DNA of 11,216 bases from an uncultured Jeotgalicoccus sp. (GTDB taxonomy: Bacteria; Bacillota; Bacilli; Staphylococcales; Salinicoccaceae). The notes under the pieces are model-generated. The model searched no databases. It worked only from the letters and a program-made list of their open reading frames with translations, and was not told the DNA's origin. Positions 5,671 to 11,216 of the stretch are shown in pieces. The position numbers and the translations under genes were made by a program. Every line of letters begins with the position of its first letter. The stretch's first letter is position 1. The DNA is taken from contig CANRKV010000035.1 in the NCBI GenBank assembly GCA_947631305.1, positions 1-11,216 of the forward strand. Direction: 5' to 3'.

Positions 5671-6534
5671 ATGAAGAAAAGAGAAAAGAGTGCAGCGGCA
5701 GCATATCATATAAGCAGCAAATTGCGATGCCCGCTTTGTCATGAAAGTGTTGAAGTCATAGAGCTGAAAAGTATTGTCTGCATTAACAATCATACTTTTG
5801 ATTTTGCAAAACAGGGTTATGTGAATCTGCTTCAGAAGCCAGTGAATACACAATATGATGATGCACTATTTGAAGCGCGCCAAAAAATTATTTGCGACGC
5901 TGAGTTATATGGACCGATTCATCAAAAAATCGCGGCATTAATCAACAATGAGTTAACTAAAGACGCCTTGCTGTTTGATGCAGGGTCTGGTGAAGGTTCT
6001 CATCTTGAAAAAATACTGGATGAAGTAAACGATAAAAAACTCACAGGCATCGGTCTTGATATTTCAAAAGAAGGTGTCATGATGGCAGCAAAAAACTATG
6101 AGACACCAATATGGGTAGTCGGGGATCTGGCGAATCCGCCGCTCGCTGATGAGTCATGTCAATTTATATTGAACTTTTTATCTCCTGCGAATTATTCTGA
6201 ATTCAAACGGATTTTAACTGAAGACGGCATCATTATAAAAGTTATTCCGGGAAGTGGATATTTAAAAGAATTGCGAAATGAACTGTTCAGTAATACTGAT
6301 GAAAGCGAATATGAGAATAATGACACACTTGAATTGATGAAGAGAAATGTTAATGTAGTAAGTGAGGAACGAATTACTTATACGAAAAACCTTGACGGTC
6401 AGTCACTGAAACATCTAATTTCCATGACGCCGCTTGGCTGGCATGCAGATACAGAGCAGTTTGAAGCATTTACAAATGCTGAAGATAAGGAAATCACGAT
6501 TGATATGCATATTGTGATTGCACATGCAGAATAG
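5671..6534 (+). CDS. rlmA: 23S rRNA (guanine-N1)-methyltransferase, RlmA family
   Basis: This 287-residue cytoplasmic methyltransferase uses S-adenosylmethionine to methylate N1 of a guanine in helix 35 of 23S rRNA. Gram-positive members (RlmA(II), including TlrB of the tylosin producer) modify G748, while E. coli RlmA(I) modifies G745. The N-terminal zinc site is C20-P-L-C23 with C37 and H41 (CINNH). The SAM-binding motif I is FDAGSGEGSHL (102-112), with acidic D130 in GIGLDIS and a late block NFLSPANYSEFKRIL (168-182), all family hallmarks. The length is normal. A GGGG ribosome binding site lies about six bases before the ATG, and the gene follows the DUF3592 gene by 24 bp. G748 versus G745 specificity is inferred from the Gram-positive setting. 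Confidence 0.9.
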   Translation: MKKREKSAAAAYHISSKLRCPLCHESVEVIELKSIVCINNHTFDFAKQGYVNLLQKPVNTQYDDALFEARQKIICDAELYGPIHQKIAALINNELTKDALLFDAGSGEGSHLEKILDEVNDKKLTGIGLDISKEGVMMAAKNYETPIWVVGDLANPPLADESCQFILNFLSPANYSEFKRILTEDGIIIKVIPGSGYLKELRNELFSNTDESEYENNDTLELMKRNVNVVSEERITYTKNLDGQSLKHLISMTPLGWHADTEQFEAFTNAEDKEITIDMHIVIAHAE

Positions 6535-6686
6535 AACTGCTGAAACATTTTAAGATTAATTTCAATTAATAACTTGCTATTCAGCGTGGGGTAGGTAATA
6601 ATTACACTAAAGAAAACGAATTTCCATGAAATATTACCCTGTTTATTACAAACAGGTTACAAAGTAAAAGAAATCGGCCAATAACC
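6535..6686. other. Intergenic block rich in inverted repeats behind rlmA
   Basis: Three nested or adjacent structures are visible. First, GCTGAA (6539-6544) pairs with TTCAGC (6580-6585), enclosing ATTAATT-TC-AATTAAT (6555-6570). Second, GGTAAT (6594-6599) pairs with ATTACC (6633-6638), enclosing ATTTC-cat-GAAAT (6620-6632). Third, CCTGTTT (6638-6644) and AAACAGG (6650-6656) form a stable 7-bp hairpin with a 5-base loop. None is followed by a T run, so these are not classic terminators. No open frame or known RNA family was recognised. Confidence 0.45.
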
Positions 6687-6715
6687 TTGAAATATGCTGA
6701 ACATTAAAATATAAT
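6687..6715 (+). promoter_or_regulatory. Near-consensus housekeeping promoter
   Basis: TTGAAA (6687-6692) and TATAAT (6710-6715) are separated by exactly 17 bp, matching SigA consensus at 11 of 12 positions. It is the best promoter in the window, yet it starts about 195 bases before the next ATG and an intrinsic terminator lies in between. Confidence 0.8.
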
Positions 6716-6721
6716 GAGAAT

Positions 6722-6870
6722 ATATTAAGAAATACATAACAGAACGAACAACATAAGTTAAAGCTATACTCTTCATATCATTAACTAACTCGTTCTTCGA
6801 TAGTGCCTTTGGCCTAGATATCATATTATATTATTTATCTGTTAGGGAGACTTTAGATCTCCCTTTTTTT
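6722..6870 (+). ncRNA. Candidate small RNA or attenuated leader, about 149 nt
   Basis: The interval between a strong promoter and a strong intrinsic terminator contains no usable open frame but clear pairing potential. AGAACGA (6741-6747) pairs with TCGTTCT (6790-6796), and inside it AGTTAA (6756-6761) pairs with TTAACT (6781-6786). A small GCC-ttt-GGC hairpin follows. The expected product is about 150 bases ending in the terminator stem. It could be a free-standing regulatory RNA, or a 5' leader of the SprT-like gene in which read-through is controlled. I do not recognise a known family (not 6S, SRP RNA, tmRNA, T-box or S-box). Confidence 0.4.
6845..6870 (+). terminator. Rho-independent terminator upstream of the SprT-like gene
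   Basis: GGGAGA (6845-6850) pairs with TCTCCC (6858-6863) around a 7-base loop, followed by seven T (6864-6870). It lies 46 bp before the next coding start and no coding gene ends near it, so it must end a non-coding transcript or act as an attenuator. A second small hairpin, GCCTT-tttt-AAGGC (6874-6887), follows. Confidence 0.88.
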
Positions 6871-6916
6871 GTTGCCTTTTTTAAGGCCGTTAAAACATTA
6901 AGAAGGTGAACATTTT

Positions 6917-7405
6917 ATGAACAGTGAAGAATTAAATCCAGCAGAATTACATAGATATGCCGATAAATTTCTCCAGGAGAATTTCGGACTCCAGCTCGAT
7001 ATTCCAGTCAGAGTGTCGAAAAGAATGAAATCAAAACTCGGCGCGTTTCAAATCAAACTGCAGAATAAGAAAGTAGTTTCGAAAGAGATTGTAATGTCCA
7101 ACAGTTTTATTATGAACAATTCTCCCGAAACAGTTCTTGATGTGCTTTATCATGAGTGCGTTCATTACGCACTATACACATTAAATAAACCGTACAGGGA
7201 TTCAGATCGTGAATTTACCGAAACACTTGAGCGTCTCGGCATTGCCAAAACAAGAACATATAAATATAAAGGACAAGCTTATTTATATGAGTGCAGAAAA
7301 TGCAGTTATCAATTTACGAAAAGAGTTAAAGGCTATAACAAACGTTATATTTGCAGACATTGCCGCGGGAAATTTATCTATAAAGGCATGGTTGAGTCCC
7401 GCTGA
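6917..7405 (+). CDS. SprT-like zinc metalloprotease-fold protein
   Basis: This 162-residue protein belongs to the SprT family, which has a zincin-like fold and is related in part to the DNA-protein crosslink protease Spartan. Its bacterial members are uncharacterised as far as I know. The zinc motif is HECVH at 79-83 (the HExxH pattern, in VLYHECVHYALY). The C-terminal zinc ribbon has C126-x2-C129 and C146-x2-C149 (YECRKCS and YICRHCR). Length and domain order are standard for the short Firmicute form. AAGGTGA lies eight bases before the ATG. The gene sits alone between the terminator at 6845-6870 and the promoter of the methionine operon. Its own transcript may come from read-through of that terminator or from the promoter at 6687-6715, since no better promoter is visible closer by. 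Protease activity is inferred. Confidence 0.88.
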   Translation: MNSEELNPAELHRYADKFLQENFGLQLDIPVRVSKRMKSKLGAFQIKLQNKKVVSKEIVMSNSFIMNNSPETVLDVLYHECVHYALYTLNKPYRDSDREFTETLERLGIAKTRTYKYKGQAYLYECRKCSYQFTKRVKGYNKRYICRHCRGKFIYKGMVESR

Positions 7406-7426
7406 TAACAAATTATTAAAAATTGT

Positions 7427-7455
7427 TTGACTATTTAATCGAGTTACTCTAGTAT
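7427..7455 (+). promoter_or_regulatory. Promoter of the metNIQ operon
   Basis: TTGACT (7427-7432) and TAGTAT (7450-7455) have a 17-bp spacer, with 5/6 and 4/6 matches to SigA boxes. The predicted start near 7462 lies just ahead of the riboswitch P1 stem at 7476. Confidence 0.7.
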
Positions 7456-7475
7456 GAAATACAATTAAATATGAA

Positions 7476-7574
7476 ATTATCCAGAGAGACGGAGGGATCA
7501 GGCCCTGTGAAGTCTCAGCAGCAGGCTTTTTAAGTACTGTGCTAATTCCTGCAGGCAGCGGCTTGGAAGATAAT
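7476..7574 (+). promoter_or_regulatory. SAM-I (S-box) riboswitch aptamer
   Basis: The S-box core is unmistakable: GGAGGGATCAGGCCC followed by TGTGAAGTCTCAGCAGC, then GTGCTAATTCC and finally GGAAGATAAT. P1 pairs ATTATC (7476-7481) with GATAAT (7569-7574). P2 pairs GAGAC (7486-7490) with GTCTC (7512-7516). P3 pairs GCAGCA (7518-7523) with TGTGC (7538-7542). P4 closes with TTCC (7546-7549) and GGAA (7565-7568). The family binds S-adenosylmethionine and turns transcription off when it is abundant, which fits the methionine importer downstream. Confidence 0.95.
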
Positions 7575-7582
7575 CACACAAC

Positions 7583-7614
7583 GCCATTTGTCTATATAGA
7601 TAAATGGCTTTTTT
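7583..7614 (+). terminator. Riboswitch-controlled terminator (expression platform)
   Basis: GCCATTTGTCT and AGATAAATGGC form an 11-bp stem (one G-U) across 7583-7608, followed by a T run (7609-7614). The 3' strand of P1, AGATAA (7568-7573), can instead pair with TTGTCT (7588-7593) of this stem using one G-U. This gives an antiterminator that competes with both P1 and the terminator, as expected of an S-box off-switch. Confidence 0.92.
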
Positions 7615-7635
7615 AATATACATAGGAGGGAATAC

Positions 7636-8649
7636 ATGAGCATTCAGCTGAATAACGTTTCAAAAACGTATCATTTAAAGGGAAGAAATGTTGAAGCATT
7701 AAAACCGACATCACTAAAAGTTGAAACCGGTGAAATTTTCGGACTGATTGGCTATTCCGGTGCCGGGAAAAGTACTCTTGTGAGGTTGATTAATTTACTT
7801 GAAAAACCATCAACGGGTACAGTAACCGTCGGTGATGACAATTTGACTGAATTATCATCTAAAGATTTACGTATAAGGCGTCAGAAAATCGGAATGATTT
7901 TCCAGCAGTTTAACTTAATTGAATCAAAGACAGTATATGAAAATATTGAATTTGTCTTAAAAGCGAGCAAATACAATAAGAAGGACGTGCCTGCAAGAAT
8001 TGAAGAACTCTTAAATCTCGTCGGTCTAAACGATAAATCCAGCATCAATGCAGCAAACTTAAGCGGCGGGCAGAAACAGCGTGTCGGTATCGCAAGAGCA
8101 CTTGCCAATAACCCCGATATTCTCTTATGTGATGAAGCGACAAGCGCACTTGATCCGGATACAACTAAAAGTATTTTAAATCTGTTAAAGAGTATTAACA
8201 GAACACTCGGCATTACGATAGTCATTATTACTCATGAAATGGAAGTTATTAAAGAAATTGCCGACCGTGTAGGTGTGATGTCCGCTGGTGAAATTATTGA
8301 AATCGGCGACACATATAATGTCTTCAGTCATCCTAAAGAGGAGATTACAAAAGATTTTGTGCAGGAGATATATAATTTCGAAGTGCCGTCACAAATCAAA
8401 GAAACGCCTGAGAATCAGGTTATTACAATTCAATTTCTAAGTGAAAATGCTGAAGAAAATTATTTAAATCAGCTCTACAGAGACTTCGAGTTAAGTATTA
8501 GTATATTAAACGGCAGAATCGAATATATTAAAGAAAAGCCGCTTGGATTTTTAATGTTCCAGGTCTCAGGAAAAGTTGAAGAAATCGAGCGTCTTAAAAC
8601 ACATATCGACAATTCTCATGGAATAGAAAGGGTGGGTTATATTGGATAA
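7636..8649 (+). CDS. metN: Methionine ABC importer ATP-binding protein MetN
   Basis: This 337-residue cytoplasmic ATPase powers methionine uptake through MetI. The nucleotide-binding domain has Walker A GYSGAGKST (39-47), Q-loop Q90 (MIFQQFN), signature LSGGQKQRV (142-150), Walker B ILLCDEA (162-168) with E167 as catalytic base, and switch H200. From about residue 260 a C-terminal ACT-like NIL domain follows (ITIQFLSENAEENYL ... FLMFQVSG). In E. coli MetN this domain binds methionine and inhibits transport when the cell is replete. Length and domain order are normal. AGGAGGG (7624-7630) precedes the ATG. It is the first gene behind the SAM riboswitch, which supports methionine as substrate over other members of the polar amino acid family. 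Its end overlaps metI by 8 bp. Confidence 0.96.
   Translation: MSIQLNNVSKTYHLKGRNVEALKPTSLKVETGEIFGLIGYSGAGKSTLVRLINLLEKPSTGTVTVGDDNLTELSSKDLRIRRQKIGMIFQQFNLIESKTVYENIEFVLKASKYNKKDVPARIEELLNLVGLNDKSSINAANLSGGQKQRVGIARALANNPDILLCDEATSALDPDTTKSILNLLKSINRTLGITIVIITHEMEVIKEIADRVGVMSAGEIIEIGDTYNVFSHPKEEITKDFVQEIYNFEVPSQIKETPENQVITIQFLSENAEENYLNQLYRDFELSISILNGRIEYIKEKPLGFLMFQVSGKVEEIERLKTHIDNSHGIERVGYIG
8627..8636 (+). promoter_or_regulatory. Ribosome binding site for the TTG start of metI
   Basis: AAAGGGTGGG at 8627-8636 sits five bases before TTG at 8642. No ATG or GTG is available near it in this frame. The next in-frame ATG would remove about 20 residues including part of the first membrane helix. 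Confidence 0.7.
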
Positions 8650-9301
8650 CTTCAGTCAGCTTTGGCCATTATTGTACCGTGCACTTTTAGAAACGGCACT
8701 GATGGTCTCAATTTCAATATTCTTTGCGGTACTGATCGGTCTGCCGCTCGGTATTCTGCTGTATATTACACAGCATCCGCTGCTCTTTAAAATTAAACCG
8801 TTAAACGCCACACTCGGCTGGCTCGTGAATATTATCAGGTCTTTCCCTTTTATTATTTTAATCGTGGCAATTATGCCGTTCGCAACATGGCTCGTTAATG
8901 CTTCACACGGACCTGTTTTTGCCAGCGTTGCATTATCGATCGCAGCAGTGCCGCTTTTTGCTCGTCTTGTTGAATCCAGTTTTAACAGTGTAAAAGACGG
9001 TGTCATTGAAGCAAGTATTGCAGGTGGTGCTCCGATATATTTAATCGTGACAGATGTCCTTCTGCCGGAGGCTAAGAAGAGTATTACTCAAGCCATTACA
9101 CTGACGATTATTTCGATTATTGCATTCAGTGCAACAGCGGGTGTTGTCGGAGGCGGCGGGGTCGGTGACCTTGCCATCAGGTACGGCTATTACCGCTACG
9201 ACACATTGACGATGATTGTGACAGTAATTGTGCTTGTTATTATTGTGCAGATTGTTCAGTGGGCCGGAGACTTTATTTCTAACAGAGCGGAGGAAAGATA
9301 A
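8642..9301 (+). CDS. metI: Methionine ABC importer permease MetI
   Basis: This 219-residue membrane permease of the MetI type has five expected helices, beginning at about residues 15-42. It forms a homodimer that docks on MetN. The cytoplasmic coupling (EAA) loop is EASIAGGAPIYLIV (123-136), and helix-rich stretches ISIIAFSATAGVVGGGGVGD (157-176) and MIVTVIVLVIIVQIV (191-205) are typical of the family. Translation starts at a TTG inside the end of metN. The 8-bp overlap suggests translational coupling, and a good ribosome binding site supports the start. metQ begins at the base after its stop codon. Length is normal and nothing appears missing. Confidence 0.94.
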   Translation: MDNFSQLWPLLYRALLETALMVSISIFFAVLIGLPLGILLYITQHPLLFKIKPLNATLGWLVNIIRSFPFIILIVAIMPFATWLVNASHGPVFASVALSIAAVPLFARLVESSFNSVKDGVIEASIAGGAPIYLIVTDVLLPEAKKSITQAITLTIISIIAFSATAGVVGGGGVGDLAIRYGYYRYDTLTMIVTVIVLVIIVQIVQWAGDFISNRAEER

Positions 9302-10108
9302 ATGCGCGGAATTATAATATTTTTAATCGGTACACTAGTCGTTATAGCCGGTACCAGCATTCTTTTATATGAGGATGAGGGAGAAGTCATTACTATCGGA
9401 GCTTCTAGCGGGCCGTTTGCCGATATGGCATCTTTTGCATTAAAACCGGTCCTTGAAGAGCAGGGCTATTCTGTTGAAATAGTTGAATACAGCGACTATA
9501 TTCAGCCGAATAATGCACTTGCCAACGGAGACCTCGATGCTAACCTGTTCCAGAACGTATTGTTCATGGAGAGTTTTAATGAAGAAAACGATGCAGATTT
9601 AAAAAACATCATTCAGGTGCCGACAGCGCCCATGGGGCTGTACAGCAGTGAATTCAATTCACTGGAAGATATCGCATCAGGCAGTGAAGTTGCGCTGCCT
9701 TTAGACCCTGTTAACTCCAGCCGCGGATTTTTAACGCTGCAGGATGCAGGTCTGATTACCATTAGTGAAGATGCAGATATGTTTGCTATCGATGAAGCGG
9801 ACATTATTGATAATAAGAAAAATCTTGAATTTATTTACCAGGATGCCGGTCAGCTTCCGAGAAGCGTTGAGCAGATCGGTTTGTCACTGGTGCCGGGTAA
9901 CTTTGCACTTGCGAGTGAAATGAGCCTGGACGACGCTTTAACTTTAGAAAACATGAACGAAAACTTTAGAAACCAGATTGTAATTAACGGTGACGATGCC
10001 GGTACTAAAATGGAGGAAGATTTAATTAATGCAGTTCAGTCTGATGAATTTAATGAAGTAATTGATGCAGACTTTAAAGGATTCGATAAACCGGAGGAGG
10101 ATGAATAA
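9302..10108 (+). CDS. metQ: Methionine-binding protein, MetQ/NlpA family, without lipobox
   Basis: This is the 268-residue substrate-binding component that should deliver methionine to MetNI at the outer face of the membrane. ITIGASSGPFADM (30-42), the middle block LPLDPVNSSRGFLTLQDAGLI (about 132-152, with N138 and R141) and VPGNFALASE (197-206) are MetQ/NlpA hallmarks. GGAGGAAA precedes the ATG, which follows the metI stop directly. Two things are odd. Most family members are lipoproteins with an L-x-x-C box, but here residues 3-23 form a plain hydrophobic anchor and the protein contains no cysteine at all. Also, the usual FQHxPYL pocket motif reads FQNVLFM (83-89), losing the His and Tyr that line the methionine site in characterised proteins. 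The protein is also visibly acidic. Family membership is firm, the exact ligand less so. Confidence 0.9.
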   Translation: MRGIIIFLIGTLVVIAGTSILLYEDEGEVITIGASSGPFADMASFALKPVLEEQGYSVEIVEYSDYIQPNNALANGDLDANLFQNVLFMESFNEENDADLKNIIQVPTAPMGLYSSEFNSLEDIASGSEVALPLDPVNSSRGFLTLQDAGLITISEDADMFAIDEADIIDNKKNLEFIYQDAGQLPRSVEQIGLSLVPGNFALASEMSLDDALTLENMNENFRNQIVINGDDAGTKMEEDLINAVQSDEFNEVIDADFKGFDKPEEDE

Positions 10109-11216
10109 ATGGGAAGTGAACTATTAAACTCATTAAGCCCGAGCTACTTCAGCAGCATGATGAATGCTGAGCTGGAAGTAGGAGACAAACCGCTGTTAAA
10201 CCTTGCAGTCGGTATTCCTGACGGCAGAACGCCAAAAGTCATTACAGATGCCGTAAAGACAGCAATTGATAAAGAAGAAAATCAGAAATACGGTGCGTTT
10301 CGCGGAAAACCTGAATTAAAAGACAGTATTAAAAGATTTTACAAGAGAACATATGATGTGGAGCTGGAAGATGAGAATATCGCGATACTTTTCGGCACGA
10401 AAAATGCACTGGTGAATTTCCCGATGGCACATGTCAATCCGGGAGCGGGCATTATGCTGCCGAATCCTGGCTATGCAGATTACATTACTGCAGTGGAACT
10501 GGCACATGCGAAATTGATTGATATGCCGCTGTATGAAGAAAACAGCTACCTGCCGGATTTTGATTCATTGGAAGCGGAACTTAAAGAAACCGATCTTATC
10601 TATTTAAACTATCCGTCTAATCCTGTCGGTGCCTCTGCCGACAAATTATTCTTTGATGATGTAATACAAAGATTCAAAGGAACAAAGACACAGATTCTCC
10701 ACGATTTCGCCTATTCAGCGTTCGGCTTTAACGGGGCTCATCCGAGCATATTAACAAGCGATCCTGAATTTGAAGTATCCATGGAAATTTATTCGCTGTC
10801 GAAAGGATTCAATATGTCGGGTTACAGAATCGGTTTTGCAGCAGGGAACAAAGAAATGATTGAGAGTATTAATAAGTTTCAGGATCATACGAATGCCGGA
10901 GTCTTCGGTGTCACACAGGATGCAGCAATCGCAGCGCTCGACAATGCTGACACGTTAATTCCCGCGCAGAACGAAATATTTAGAAAGCGCAAAGACTTTA
11001 TTAATGAAGTGCTGATGGATTTAAATATTCCGATAGAACCGATACAGGGCGGCATATTCGGCTGGATAAAAGTTCCGCCGGGCTTTAACGGAGAAAGTTT
11101 CGTCGCGTATCTGCTTAAGGAACAATCCATTCTCGCTACTCCGGGAAAACCTTTCGGCGGGCGGGCAGAGGATTATATCCGTATATCGCTTGCAGTTGCT
11201 GATGAAGATTTAAAAA
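10109..11216 (+). CDS. PLP-dependent aminotransferase, class I/II (3' end outside window)
   Basis: An open frame begins at the ATG directly after the metQ stop, with GGAGGAGG (10093-10100) eight bases upstream, and runs 369 residues to the window edge. The last 10 to 25 residues are missing, judging from the family length of about 385 to 395. It is a fold-type I aminotransferase. Visible residues are the PLP lysine K232 (in YSLSKGFNMSGYRIG), N171 (in YPSNPVG), D199 and Y202 (in HDFAYS), R240, and the substrate carboxylate arginine R358 (in YIRIS). The overall look is that of the alanine/PatA/DapL-like group. Its place as fourth gene of a SAM-riboswitch operon suggests it interconverts methionine and 2-oxo-4-methylthiobutyrate or a related pair, as MtnE does in methionine salvage. 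That is inference, and an alanine or aromatic aminotransferase is possible. It is not a cystathionine lyase by motif. Confidence 0.88.
   Translation, partial: MGSELLNSLSPSYFSSMMNAELEVGDKPLLNLAVGIPDGRTPKVITDAVKTAIDKEENQKYGAFRGKPELKDSIKRFYKRTYDVELEDENIAILFGTKNALVNFPMAHVNPGAGIMLPNPGYADYITAVELAHAKLIDMPLYEENSYLPDFDSLEAELKETDLIYLNYPSNPVGASADKLFFDDVIQRFKGTKTQILHDFAYSAFGFNGAHPSILTSDPEFEVSMEIYSLSKGFNMSGYRIGFAAGNKEMIESINKFQDHTNAGVFGVTQDAAIAALDNADTLIPAQNEIFRKRKDFINEVLMDLNIPIEPIQGGIFGWIKVPPGFNGESFVAYLLKEQSILATPGKPFGGRAEDYIRISLAVADEDLK

Noticed and set aside
7412..7428. Terminator behind the SprT-like gene
   Set aside because: AACAAATT and AATTGTT could pair imperfectly, but the stem is very AT-rich, has a bulge, no T run follows, and it overlaps the -35 box of the methionine operon.
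7881..8225. 114-residue minus-strand frame inside metN
   Set aside because: It is antisense to the conserved ATPase domain, has no recognisable motif and no convincing translation signal.
8656..9006. 116-residue minus-strand frame inside metI
   Set aside because: It is a shadow of the conserved permease gene with no family features.

Overview
The window looks like chromosome from a low-to-moderate GC Firmicute, most likely a member of the Staphylococcaceae outside Staphylococcus proper (Jeotgalicoccus, Salinicoccus, Macrococcus or a relative). The basis is strong AGGAGG-type ribosome binding sites, an S-box (SAM-I) riboswitch ahead of metNIQ, a two-domain ChrA, an RlmA(II)-type methyltransferase and a macrolide phosphotransferase whose motifs resemble staphylococcal Mph(C). 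Genus placement is an inference. No transposase, integrase, tRNA, rRNA or CRISPR array is visible.

Layout. 1-113 (minus): start of a small one-TM protein cut by the window edge. 114-420: divergent intergenic region. 421-1269 (plus): aldo/keto reductase followed by a strong terminator. 1377-3375 (plus): two-gene unit of a macrolide 2'-phosphotransferase and a nitronate monooxygenase. 3372-3809: eleven-unit, exactly 41-bp tandem array that begins inside the monooxygenase stop codon. 3831-3862: terminator for the convergent chromate transporter gene (3875-5053, minus). 5239-6534 (plus): DUF3592-type membrane protein and the 23S rRNA methyltransferase RlmA, probably co-transcribed. 6535-6916: long intergenic region with several inverted repeats, a near-consensus promoter and an intrinsic terminator, which together look like a small RNA or an attenuated leader. 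6917-7405 (plus): SprT-like protein. 7427-11216 (plus): promoter, SAM-I riboswitch with terminator, then metN-metI-metQ and an aminotransferase cut by the right edge.

How the genes work together. The right third is a coherent methionine-uptake operon. When S-adenosylmethionine is low, an antiterminator should let transcription into the ABC importer (ATPase, permease, binding protein) and a PLP aminotransferase that may interconvert methionine and its 2-oxo acid. The left third mixes detoxification functions (aldo/keto reductase, macrolide inactivation, nitronate oxidation), and chrA adds oxyanion export. RlmA methylates the 23S rRNA close to where macrolides bind, so two macrolide-relevant genes lie within about 5 kb of each other, though this may be coincidence.

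The least ordinary features are the 41-bp array, the apparently chromosomal mph gene, a MetQ with no lipobox cysteine and an altered pocket motif, and the unexplained RNA-like locus at 6687-6870. No clearly new defence or mobile system is visible.
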